From contig CAIIXF020000007.1 of assembly GCA_903813345.2 (NCBI GenBank), forward strand, positions 24,105,564 through 24,169,563: 64,000 bases of DNA. Direction: 5' to 3'. The translations under genes and the position numbers were made by a program. Below, piece by piece: positions 36,743 to 58,600 of this stretch. The DNA comes from Owenia fusiformis (lineage: Eukaryota; Annelida; Polychaeta; Sabellida; Oweniidae). Numbering within the stretch: position 1 is the stretch's first letter; each line of letters starts with the position of its first letter. The notes under the pieces are model-generated. The model saw only the letters and a program-made list of their open reading frames with translations, ran no database searches and had not been told where the DNA came from.

Positions 36743-39700
36743 ATGATAGGAAATGACACCTGTTAGTGTATACAAAATATATGTTCAGACAGAGGGCCAA
36801 ATGTTACAAAGATATTTGTAAATATGGACTTGGGATTCATGAGACTACATGTATATCATTGATCATGTTTTTATTATGTCACCACCACATAAGGCGACAT
36901 ATTGTTACAGTCTCTAACTTTTTGTGGATGGTGTTTGGCATTGTGTGTTTGCTGCCTGTCAACCCTCACGCATTAGGCGTGATTGTCACGCATTTGCTGG
37001 AAAAATAGAAATCACGCATCAATTTAGCGTGTATGATCAAATATCATGCAAATCACGCATTTTGTTGAAATTTAAAAAAAAAGTTTTTTGTGAAATGCCG
37101 ATATGGTAAAATACCGAACGGCGAAAAAAAGCGAACACATTCCGTTCGGTCTCTGCACGCGATTGCCATTTATATCACGCATTTTGTACAATATATGTGT
37201 ATAGATCACGCATTAGTTTCGAAAAAATTTACACCTTTACATGTTGATTCTGTCTGAACTCTCAACATTCTTTGTTTTCATTATATTGATACAGATCAAT
37301 CAAAAGTACTCTGGGCTTTTCACATTTCAATGTTTTTGGCATACATATATAATAAGTGAGCCTGTGGTTTAGGTCAATGGAAAATAAAAGATTTGGGACC
37401 AAAAGAGTGTTCAGATTAGCGAGGTGTTCAGACTGTATGCACTATTACAGTTTATGGTGTTTTACTACAGTTTTCATGTCACCCCCACAAGTGGTGACAT
37501 ATTGTAAGTCTCAAACTTTTTTGGTGGCAGTCAACTGTTGGTGTTCAGCATTCACAAATGGCAGGTGGTGGCATCTTGCATGTTCATGCCTTTTTTATTT
37601 TGTCTCCATTATTGTTGTTTATACAATTTCATACGGAGGTCTATGTTACAAACATACTACATGGAGAATAATGGTAATCATTAGCTTCATGTGTATATTT
37701 TGTAGATTATTCACATATTTGTCTGCACTAAAGTCATGTTCTTTTTCTTATTTTTCTTTTTAATAATACATTCAAATTATGAACTGTACCAAGCCTGGTT
37801 ATACTTAATATTATACCAAATATTATATAATTGTACATGGTATGAGTCCTTTGTATCGTTGTATGACTTGATTTCATATATTTTTTATTCATAAACATAT
37901 TAATTCTTCATGATACTTCCACCTGGGCTACTATATTTGTTTAAGACTATTTAAGTTATCTTGTTTAAGAAATTGTGACAGTAATCATATGAATTATTAT
38001 TTCATTATTATTTGATGAAGAATAAGTTTAAAATGCCAAAATTCATACTGTATTGTATTGTATTGTGATTTTATGTGTGTTCATCCAACTTATTTGGATT
38101 AGTATGTAAATATAAAGCATTAAAGAAGGCATTTTGTATGTTACATGACAGTGTACCTCAAAACTGTTATAAATATTTATTTTTATTGCAAGCTGCCAAT
38201 CTGTATTGCTGTATAATAGCATAAAGAGGTTGTAATGGGGAATAAATCCTGGTTCATGAAATTAAGTTTTATTTATGCAACTACAATGTAATAATTTTCA
38301 CTTTACAACAGCCTAAAGGTTATTTAATCAGATCGAAAAATGGAGTCAAGTTTATCATTACATGCTACTCTAAATGGTTCAGTCGAGGATTTCTCCATTT
38401 CCAGATCAGATATAATGTATTTTAGTATACATTTTTTATTCTTTTGTCCGCGATGAGATCATGATTCATATGAAACAGAAAGATGTGATGAGAGAGAACT
38501 ATGTGTGAAATAAATATTTGTATATGCATTGGGTAGAATTACTTGGTGTTTTGACAGCCCTTCGTAGTATTTCTCAGCAAAATTTAACTTGTTGTACTCT
38601 CATTTTGTCCCGAGCTGTGCTCTTGTGTTCAAAACTACACTTTTGAGAGATGATGAGAAATCATGAAATTCCAGTTGTTTCCAGTTGACATAAAAAGTAT
38701 CAAAGCGAGGTTATTGTGATATGCCACATCATCAAAGGATATTAACATTATCTAGTGCCATTTAGTTATAATTTATGTACATGTAGTAATTTCAATTGTT
38801 GAAATAGACTAAACAGAAATTAAATTGTATTTTGTGAATTATATATAACAAACTATGGGAAACTTCACACCTCCTCCTCTCGTCTCTACAAAGAAACACA
38901 AACCCTGTCTCTTGAGAGAAATAATTACTAGTAAAACCTGTCTAGTCTGAACACCACTGGGACTAGCCAAAAGTATTTGTTATCTTTGGAATAGCAGGTA
39001 TTGACATTTCAAGATTTTAAAGTGAGATAAAAAAAATTGGAATATTCATATTGAGAGGTGTTAAGATATACAGGTTTTCCTGAATTTTCTTGATCCCAAC
39101 ATTTTAAACTCTTCCAATATTTTGACTTACTCTAGTTGACACTTTTAGCTCACATGGTGAGCTATTGCAATCACTCACTTGTCCGTCCATCTGTCTGTCT
39201 GACCATCTGTCAACAATTGGCCAGTTTTAAAACCTCTGTCAATAGGAATTCCCGTTTTAAATTAGTTTTGTTCAACACCAATACAGAAAACTCCCTCATC
39301 ACTCCTGGTTCAAAAGCTCGCCTATTTTCAAAATGGTCGCCACTTTTGTCTCGCAAAATTCACTTTTGGCCCATTTCCTACATTTACAAATAATTTCAGG
39401 TGTCCTGCCTTGTAAAAAGCCATGTTACTGTAAAGAGTAGTTGTATGAAATAATTTTGTACAAAAAATCGGCAAAAATTACATTCATTTTTTCTCCCATT
39501 TTAGCCATCATTCACTTTTGAGCAACACCATGTGAGCCCAGTACCCACGGTACTATTTATTATTAAAAGTGAACAATTTTTGGAATTTTTTACCATATTG
39601 AATTTCAGTTTTTACCTCGTTATCGAAACAAAACCTTTGAATTTCCAAAATTCTGAATTGTGAGTCTGAGAAAGTGTTCCCTGGGTTTTACTGGTCGAGG

Positions 39701-41137
39701 CTTTCACAATAAGCAATGAAACATTTTTTAATTGGTTCTTTTTGTTTTTTGAGAGAGGCAAAGAAGAAGAATCTGACTAATAAACTACACATTTTTTGCA
39801 CACTGAAATAAAAAAAACACATCCACTAAAATATTCTTCATTTTGATATTTAAAAATCAAATTAACAAAAAGGTAAGCAATAAACATTAAATTATTTTCT
39901 TACATTTATTGACTAGAGATGTTACTGTACAAACAACATATCACATTATTCTCCACTCTTCAACAATTTCTTTTAGAAGGCTACAAGAAGCTCAAACCCT
40001 CCAATTAGTCGACAGAATGAACTAAAATATGTGCAACTGGAATGGCACAGTCATGGTATTCGATTTAAAGCATGTATTGAATAAGTCTGGGGTAAATACA
40101 AATCTTTTGACAGTGTTCAACACTAACTGAATTTCAGATTTTGTGGTATTTTATGATAATTACAAGATAAATTATATTACTGAAACAACCATTTCACAGT
40201 AGTGTGTAACACCAATGAATTGGAGGAGCCAATTATGAAGTTTTGAGGTGATTCTTACTATTTAATCTGGAGACTGCAACATTCAGAGGCAATTTTTGAA
40301 GATTTGGCAGGGTTCAGTTGATGGCAGATGTATTTTGTATCTTGGCTATAAAGCCCCAATTACATTTGCTCTACAGGGGCCGTAGCATCAGAAAATCGAT
40401 ATAGAAAATCTACATCGTACTGCTTATCCCTATACTTTATGCTGCATATTTCTCTCAATTTTGGGAAGCCATGGCTACCATACAGTTACCGTAGATCAAA
40501 TGTGACTGAGGCTGAGGTCTAATTTCTTCCTTATTTTATTCAATATGATTGCACTTGATCTATATGGCACTTTGATTCAGTCTGTTCTCTTAAAGGCCAT
40601 TCACTGTCCATTTATATAATTATATAATAAAACTATGCCTAACATTATCATCCATATTTCACCCCCAGACTCAATTGATAACTTTATGTGTGTTCAGTGT
40701 TTTCTTAGACCTTGATACTCCATTTTGAACTTCATTTTACAGATTATTATATGATCATATTTTTTCTCCTTTGAGCTGATAACTTACTGTAGAATGTCAT
40801 TTCACTTTGTTCATTTTGTCCATAAACTTGCACTTTGTCCATATATATCATTATACAAATCCATTCCAGCACATTTTGTGATATCATATTTTTCTGAGAG
40901 TTATCCCACAAAAATATATCTTATATGGAGATTGCTAGCTTCATTATGACATCATCAATCTACATGATGACATCAATGATTTTCAAGATGACATCATCGA
41001 TCTATATAATGACATCATCAATCTACATTATGACATCATCAATCTTCATTATGATATCATCAATCCACACAATGATATTATCGATCTTCATAACATCATT
41101 GATCGACATTAAGACATCATTGATCTTCATGATGACA
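36743..41137. other. HPRT1/CDK5 convergent intergenic region
   Basis: It contains the HPRT1 3' flank and repeats but no recognised exon. Family A copies are at about 36875-36960 and 37478-37600. CACGCATT-type units repeat between 36965 and 37215. From about 37760 to 39140 and from 39540 to 40930 I see only AT-rich spacer. Confidence 0.55.
39146..39536 (+). repeat. AGCTCACATGGTG-ended dispersed element
   Basis: Terminal inverted repeats AGCTCACATGGTG (39149) and CACCATGTGAGC (39527) bound an element with GTCCGTCCATCTGTCTGTCT near its left end. The layout is like the common GTCCGTC elements of several marine invertebrates. Confidence 0.7.

Positions 41138-41152
<15 letters not shown>
40942..41152. 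repeat. 21-bp minisatellite overlapping the CDK5 stop codon
   Basis: About ten copies of a TGACATCATCAATCTACAT-like unit. The CDK5 stop (41138-41140) lies inside the array's last unit. Confidence 0.85.
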
Positions 41153-49360
<8,208 letters not shown>

Positions 49361-49613
49361 TTTTAGAAAATTTTCATTTCTAATTTGGAAATCTCATTGA
49401 AGTCTCGTCTACACGTGAAATCTCGTGATCCTTTCACTTTTCCAACTTATGTTTATGGCCAATGTAGACGCTTTTATGAACAAAATACAAACCAAGCAAA
49501 TCACTGTATCATAACACAATACATTTGTTCATCTCATAGCACGCTGTCATGAGATAAATCGGATAAATAAGTGATCTATTATATGGTCACGTGATATCAA
49601 GACAAAAGTAAAT
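49361..49613. promoter_or_regulatory. Bidirectional CDK5/SMARCD promoter
   Basis: 253 bp separate the divergent start codons. A palindromic E-box TCACGTGA lies at 49587-49594, and a further ACACGTGA near 49411. No TATA box is clearly placed for either gene. Both 5'-UTRs must fit within this spacer or have upstream non-coding exons. Confidence 0.65.
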
Positions 49614-52600
49614 ATGGCGGCTCGCCCGATGGGATTTTCGCAAAACATGCAACAACAACCCCGATATCCTCCACAAGCAGCACAAATAAGGCCTTATGGA
49701 CAACCTGGTTACTCGGTAAGTATCCAATGAACACGTAAAAGCATTCATACATCGTATGACTCATTTTCTCGTGAGAAAATAAAGTTTTAGTGATGACCTA
49801 CATTTTTGTAACAAAGCCGGTCAGCCTCGGTTAGACTATATCCTATTTAGTCTGAATTATATTCAGACTATAAGGCACCTATGTTAAAGTTTGGTATTTT
49901 CTATTATTTGTTTACATAGGAAGTGCTATTCAAAATGGCCGATTTGGTAAAATTAATTTGCACATTTTTACTTCAACTAGCCTTATTTCCACTTGACAAT
50001 ATGCTGTGTTACTTTTTATTGCATTTAATTGTACCTTACTACTTAATTGAAATTTTGTAATGCTTATTTTATTGAAGAAATGGTTCCTCTAATTGATAAT
50101 TTTGTGCAAAAAAATTCACTGCAATTTCCACAGGAAAGTAGTACATCATAACAGACTGACTTCTAGTCAGTCTGTTGGATACATACTACAGCCTCGGTGC
50201 TTAGGCCTACTGTATATCTAAAAGAAATAAGGAAATGTAGGTAGGGAGGTACTGAATATTTTCCGGAAAATACCAAATCTGCCAGTTTGTAAGTTCAACG
50301 GCAGTACGCATGTCACCAGTCATCTCAGTTCCACCGGTCATCTCAGTCCCATAGGGCAAGGGTGTAACGTCGATCCTATTTCGTTTCAATCTGGGTTAAT
50401 TTTGACATAGAGGGGTAACTTAGACACCTTGTATTTTTTTTTGTCAGATATCCGATTTAGGGGGAAGCTTGCTCTACCGAGCTGTTAGATGGTGAACACC
50501 TCTACAGTTGGGGACAAAAATAAATGACAGGTCGATTTTCGATCACCATTTCCTAATTATGGTGTTCTGAAAGCCCATAATTTCCAATATTGTCTAGATA
50601 CATATCCCTTAAAATTTGTATATTTTACATTTTGTATAATCTCATCCACTGATTTATGGCCTCTTGTAAATTCTCTTATTTTTAACATGGGAAATCCTCA
50701 CTTCAGCAAATCCACCTGTCATTTATTTATGTCCCCAACTGTAATAGTGTTGTCGCGATGTGCCATAATCGTACATCGGCAATTTTCAGTATTAAACATC
50801 GATGCACATCGCGATGTACATCGAGAAAATGTCCGAGAAAAGTGCACTGAAATACGGAACGCTATTGCGCTAAAATACTGAACAGAACAAATAATAAGAG
50901 TATGCTGGTACAACCGGGAACTTCTAGTAACGATGAAATGAAAGTAAAGTGAATTTTTTTAGATTAATGGTTCATTTCGACTAGCTAAAACAGTTTTGTT
51001 TCAGACATCGATGCATCGCCAGAATCAGCTTTGGCGATGTATATCGCGATGTATCGATTAATCGCGACAACACTAGCCTCTAATGCATTGGATTGTCGTA
51101 TGGAGTCTATGGACTTGCATTAGAGGCGGTGTTTATCCTTGTAAATCCATGCCAATCTAAGTTTTTCTTGATTATTTTTGACGGTTCACTTTATTTTAAT
51201 CTTCTGCTTAGAATCTCTGCATCATTTATAGAGAAATATAAACAAAATGGATACATTGATGATTTATACAAAAACTTACCATACCTTTTTGTGGTTGTAG
51301 AAGGTTGAATTGTGCTAATTTTGAAGCAAAATCGCCGTTTGTCGCTACTGCTCACAAAATATTTATGGCGGCTTCAATTCTCACGAGATTTGATGAGAGT
51401 AGCCATTGAATATTGCTGCCATCTATTTAACTATACAGAGTTTATATCATTCATTCGACCATCATGTATTCAACCGAAGAAATCAAAGATCTCTATTCGC
51501 ATAGCATAAAACCAAAGTTTGGATTTGATTTGAAGCCAGAACAGTTACAAGTGATAACAAACATATTGAATCAAGAATCCACTATAGCAGTTTTACCAAC
51601 TGGTTATTGGAAAACATTACGTCAAGTGATCATCAAATAACGTCACGTGATCATCTCATTGATTTATGCAATGCATGCACACTTGAAATTAAGTCAGCGA
51701 AAATGTCAAGTAGACCGGTCGGAAATGCAATTTCGTCTTATCTGCAACGATTACACATAATTACTGTAATAAAGCGAGGCATTTATGGGTTCATTTTGAA
51801 GATTTTTGGTCTCGCTATCCAGTGGTGAAAGAATTTTCAAGATTGAGGTAAGATCTTTGGAGAAAAGTCGAAACATCAGATCCGAACTTTTCAGCATTTC
51901 TTAAATTTGATAAAGTTACATTGCACGTTATGCACCCCTGGGGCCAACACGATCCTCAGAGACCCAGAGGGTGCATGAATGCACCTACCGAGCTGTCAAC
52001 TCTGGGAAGCTGGATTCAAAATTCTTAAAGAGAAAAAAGAGCCTATTTTGACTGAACGCTGTACTGATTAGCGTTTATAATACGCTATCTATTTGAATCA
52101 ATACATAATTTATTTGTTGTTACCTTATTTTGTTCTGCAACAGTCTGTTGTTGTAGTAAATCAATGCTCTATTAGACAACAAAACTTTTGAATTTAGATT
52201 GCAGTCATTTTAGGTCTCCGACTTTCGAAAGTAAAGATTTGATACAAAATAACTCGTGTTAGCTAAATATGAATAGTCACGTGATCTTATAGCGACAATG
52301 CCCATGCGCATGTAAAGTACGAAGAGCATGTGCATGTATGCGCAAAAAGTTAAAAAATGGGTCTGGAATATCCCAGATGCGGGTAGAAATAATCTTGATT
52401 TACGTCATTAAAAATTCACAATTCAGTCAAACTGATGTCATATTTGGAATCTACATGTAAATCTACACTAAGAAATGTGGTTTTGAAAAGAGTTTATCAT
52501 CTTTGAAAATTTTATTTTCTTTAAAAATGTGACTTCTAGGTCGGCGAGATTCCCCATAGAGCCCATGTTGTAAAACCACAAAAAGTGAAATATCTTTTCT

Positions 52601-55600
52601 TGTGTTGGGCAGATAATATTTTCTTTTACTGGACATATTTTAATTTGTATAACTATCACATACATTAGGGTAATTTGAAAAATGAACCACTAAAACTGAT
52701 GCATATTCAAGTTTAAGGGAATTTTGTAATACCCTGCCATGTTATTTCCCCCGAATCAGCCACCTGGTGGCGAAACTGGTAACTACCTACTTGCATCTGA
52801 GTAATTTCTCTACTTTAACTTCAAATTACACAACAAGTAGGACTTATTGTCACCACGCGTCATGAAAAGGGCAAGTTACATTCAATTATCTTCTTAAATA
52901 CCGTTACTTATTCCAGCGCGCCTGCTGGAAGTTGGAGAAAACTACTTCACAAGACGGTATATTTGAACGTTCCCTCAGCTGGCTTTGAGCCAGCTGTGTT
53001 CAGTAAGGGGAAGCCATGTTTTTCCTATGGATCGAGATCTCACAAGATTTTCATGTTTCTTGAAATCAATCATGGTTTAGAAATTTCTTATTTCTAATAA
53101 GTAAGTGTCGAAGTTACCTCATTCAGCATTACCTACCCCCACACACACATTGACGTTATACCACTTTGCCCTATCTGTCATCTCAGTCCCATATCCGTCA
53201 TCTCAGTCCCATATCTGTCATCTCAGTCCCATATCCGTTATCTCAGTCCCATATCTGTCATCTCAGTCCCATATCTGTCATCTCAGTCCCATATCCGTCA
53301 TCTCAGTACCGCCAGTTATGCTGAAAACATGTGTAAATATTATCATGTCACTATTATCTATGATATCCCCAGCATCATCTTTCATAGCGCAGCACCTACT
53401 TCAACTGAAAACCGTGCCCACAATGTACCCACCTTAAAGTTTGCACCACTCACAATCTGTCTACGCACCCATTTCACTCAATACTGACTGAAAAGTCAAA
53501 ACAATATTAGAAAAAATACATTCACAATATGCAAAATCAAAACATGTCTATTGTGGCAAGACAGAGTAACAAAACTTGATGTGTTATGTTCAAAAATTTT
53601 CTGCCCCCTATGATTTCAAACCATGTAGTAGTTTTACCGATATTAGATCAAAAACAAGACAAATAAAACAAATTTTAAAAAACCTGCCGGTGAAAATGAA
53701 ATGGTGTATGCTCTTGGGGAGTATGAGATCTCAATCTATCAATCATCTTATTTGAACTGGACAAAAGTGTGGTGACCATGGGGATTTTGAAACTCCTCTT
53801 TGTTCTATTGCAAAACTATATTCATAAGCGAACCCACCTGACGTTTGACCAGTCAGATTTAGCATTTCAAAATATGATTATGGCAAGCAACATGAAAACT
53901 TTAAATTGGAATTCCTATTTAATTTATCAGATATATCTTCCTAATACAATATATTTTAGAATTTATGCAAATATTTTGCACAAAAAATGAGAGAGAAACA
54001 CCTTCTTGAGAGAAAAACCTGGGGAAATCACTGGTTATGTCATTAAAAGTTCAAAAAGAAATGGTCCATTTTAGAACAAATATTCTGGCACTATTTTCAA
54101 TAGCTTAAATACTCATAGCATTATCAGACAGAAGTGAAGGTAACCAGCAAATGCTATACCCACCCATTGCATCCAGAGGGTAATTTTCTTTGGTACAATG
54201 TAACATTTGAGTTAGAAAATAATTTGTGAAGTTATCTGTGAAGTTTTATGAAAAATACCATGCTCCACCAATCACCATAGCGGACAAATCTTTCAATCCC
54301 AACCAATGATTATCATTATACAGGTATAAACATTTAACTTAAAAAAAGTATTTGATATTAGATACCATACTGATGATTAATCATACCATTTCTTAATTTC
54401 TAGGGTGCCAGGCCAGCCTATGGACCAATGGGAGGCCAGATGGCCAATCAGATGGGAGCACCAATGGGAAGTCAGATGAGTTCTCAGATGGCCAATCAGA
54501 TGGGAGGACCACCAAGAATGGGAATGCCTGCCCAGAATATGATGCCACAAGGAGGAATGAACTATGGACAAGGTAATTAGATAATTAAGAATATTTTTAT
54601 TGACAACGAGTAACATTACATAAACTGCAAATTTATGAATATAAAAGTCGATGATGAATTGTTTAAAATCGCTATGCAATTGATCACCATAACTGTAAGA
54701 AAAAGATTTCTAAAATCCTTTTCTGCATGGCAATCATCCACCAAAATTATTCATTTCAATTAGTCTTGTGTGTCAAGACAACCCTATAAAGACCTGGAAT
54801 GACATCAACCTAATGCACATCTAGGAATTAGCAGTGTAAAAGTTATAGGGATGTGATTTTGATTTATTCCTGTATGATATATGATCAAACCACTACATCT
54901 TTGTCTTTGTCAGGGAATGAAGAATGTGAAGGCAAGAACTTGGGAGGCCTTTGAAATAACTAAATTGTAAAAAATATTTTATAATTTGTTTCATTACATA
55001 ATTTTTTATAGATAGAAGCCAAAATGTTATTCAGGGATTAAAAATATTGGTCAAAATATCCTATCGATTGAGATGATTTATAAAGAGCAATCCACAATAT
55101 TTCAGTATGTCATTATTATGTCTTTTATAGAGGTTAAATTCCTTCTTCTAGGTTTTATTGATCTACCAGCAAATTAAATGTCACAATTTTCTTGTTTTTG
55201 AAATGTAAATTGGTTTGAACAAGCTCAACTAACAAAGAATGCATTATGTAGACTTGTAGATGAAACTCAAATTGCATAGACATCAATAAAAAATTTGATA
55301 CTTGTTTCAAATTTAATCGAAATGTTGGAAAAAATAAAAGTGACAAAAGGAAAATTTTAAACCAGGAAGACATTGGCATCCATTCATCAATAAAGACATG
55401 TATAATACTCTAACATGATTACCTACTTGATTAATGTGTATTTTATGTAATATTCCCTTGCAGATTTATAACCACGTTTCATTTTTTTATTTTATATTGT
55501 GATAAATGCTGCAAAAAAGTGTGTTTCCGTAGCATTCAAGATCTGTATTTCATTATGGTATTTCAGTATCATTTTGAGGTCTTTTTTATGTCAAATATAC

Positions 55601-58600
55601 TTACAGATTTGAATCATTGTTTTTTGGGAGCTTTTAAGAAAACTGAAAATTATCTCAGTCATCATGACTCACTTTGCGGTGATATACTGTAGAATTTAGG
55701 GGTGGACATTTTGATGTTGAGGGATGTTATGTTTTTTCTGAAAATAACTGAACAGGGAGGGGTATAGTATGGAGTACATGGGTTCAAAAAGTGGAAATAC
55801 AGTATATGGAGTATTTTGGTCAGTCTATAATATAATGTAAGGGGTCCCAATTATGATAAACCTAATGGTACAATTAGTGTTTTTGAAACTTGAGAACCGA
55901 AATTGTCAGAGGTGATTAGTGAATCGATATTTTCATGTTACATATATTATAGACTAACTATTGATGGTAAAATAACATTGCTTAACAAAATATCCTCCGT
56001 CTATTAGCTCTTGTAAAAGTTGAACGGAAAAATATTTTGGATTAATCTAATGGCCAAGTGTTAAAGGGCAGGCCATTCTCAGGATCTAATGGTCAGTCTA
56101 TTGCTTGAAAATTAAATAAGAAATGTTTTTTCTCTAGTGTCATCAAGTATTCCAAGCACTAGTAAATCTGGAAGCCAGAGTAAGTGGAGATTATGCATGC
56201 ATGCATCAGAAAATATATCCTTCCAAAATCGCTTGAGTATGATCAGAGCAGGTGAAATACATTTATGGAACATTTAAAAAGTAATAGTACATGTATATTC
56301 AATTATGCTACATTGGAAATCATCGTAAGAAAAATATGGACTGATATCATAACCAATAAGATATGTCAATATCGGGGATAATATCATTATTATGGAGAAA
56401 ATATGGATCATTTTACAGATCATAGTCACGAACAATTTTGATAGTCTTACTATTTTATTTACCTGTCTAAATAAAGCAAAGGATGCTTTTAGGATTCCTA
56501 GTTATGGATTAGTACATAATAAAACATATAATGCAAAAAGCCATTTGCAGACACTGGTTACCTTGAATTTAATGTCTCATATATTGGTAGTGTTAGCTAG
56601 AAAAATCGCGATCATGCTGAAGTATTTAGGAAGGATATCCAAGCTTAATGCATGCTTATCAGCATTTTTATTACTAATTTTATTTTAGTTTGTCGAGGTA
56701 TCCCAGGAATATGAACCTCGGGTGTAGTGTGCTATAAATTAATGTAGGTTTACAAGTTTTCATAAAAAAAACTTGTGATTTTAGAAACATGATTTAACAA
56801 GTCAGTGGTACATACTATGAGAAGATCAGATTGATCAGAGGGGTACAATTTACCCTGTCTACTCTGTATTATATGTCAATTTATTTAATTTTGTATATTA
56901 TGGAATCTGTTTTTGAAATTGTGTCAACTTTAGACCTGAATATTCACAGTTGATTCAACCTGCAGTCTGTCTCAACATTGATGTTTAGGGTTACCTTGGT
57001 AACTATTATAGTATGTGTGAAGCTTTAAAAATCATGAATATATGTATATGTTTTGTTCTTTTTTGGGTTACCTCAATATGTGATTAATATATATAATGTG
57101 TAAAAATAGTAAATATAAAATATGTTGTTGAATTGGATGTATCATTGAATTAGAAATACAGTAAAAAGCATATATACTAACCAAACATCATGATACCTTG
57201 AACATTTTAGGTTCTTTCTTGACTACTTTTGCCTCATCCATGATCTATGAAACTGCCAAGCAAACTCACGGTATCATAACATCTGGATAGTAAAATACCA
57301 TCCTTTCATCTACTCATATCCATTTCAGAGTTCAGAGTGATACTCATTTTGAGTTTAACTGTATTGTGATGTTTTCACTGATACTATTTTCTTTTCTCTA
57401 TTTTATCCCATATGAGCTGTACTTTGACATGTTTTAACTTAAATTTTATGCTTTTAGATTGATATTTTTTATGTATTTAGTCTTACTCTTACTGTATGAA
57501 TCTCTTTATTTCATTCTAAACTTGATCTTTTTTTGTACTTTTGGTCTTCGATTCTTACCAATAGAACCACTTATGTTTATAACTGACCACAACAATCCCA
57601 GTTGGATCTCAGTAGATCCTATTACTATATATCTATTTTGTCACAGTATATTATAGTTAATAATTTTTTTGTCAATATAGGCATTGGTTCTAGCAAATCT
57701 AAAGAAAGTAAGTTGGAGCATACATTTAGAATTGCATGGAGTTTTTTATTCAACATTGCAATATTTTTGTTCGGATTTTTATGGATGCATAATCTACAGG
57801 GTGGCCCCACATATTCTCTTGTAACTTCTATATGACATCTACTTATTTTTTCTACTGCTTTATCTCCACTTTGTGTGGGATAAAGTATTATATCTAACTA
57901 TTATCACTACAACTGTGTCTTTCATGATGTCATGGACAAGTATTAAATAGACAAATGTGGTAGGAAATGTAGTATGCGTTGAAAGTAGCATATGACCCCT
58001 ATCATATTTGTGTGAAAGTCTCGGAAATGTTCCTGCAACGAGTCAACCACAATTGTGCTAAATTATTCTTTGTGCTTTATTCCATATTTTTGGCAAGTTT
58101 CACACTTCAAAACAAAGTTTTTTCAGGAGGTTTCACAAGATGTATCTTGACATTTTTAATGATAATTTAACAAATACATGAAAATAAAGCATATATGGAA
58201 AATGAAATTAATACTCCAGAAAGTTTGGAAGTTATTTAAGCAATTGGGGTTTGTTCACTTTATGGGTCCCCCTGTATGTGCTAATGTTCTATGAATGTTC
58301 TGTGAGCAGAATACAGAAATGTATATAAATTATATTTTTTCCATGATGGTGAAATTCCCTGCAACCTGATTTGTCCGTGTGACTTAAATATATTCTGTAT
58401 TTACACACACTTAATTTAGCATGAGATACAGAGTGAAAATTATGTCACTGTTGGGATACGGTTAAGTATCCCAACGCACCGGATTTCTATCAAGGATATG
58501 ACTGAAACTGAAAAAATCAACAGTGATTATCTTACGCCAACGTGTGCATGATGCATGACCCCATCTTTGATTTTGCTTAAAATTGGGCCATAAGTAACTG

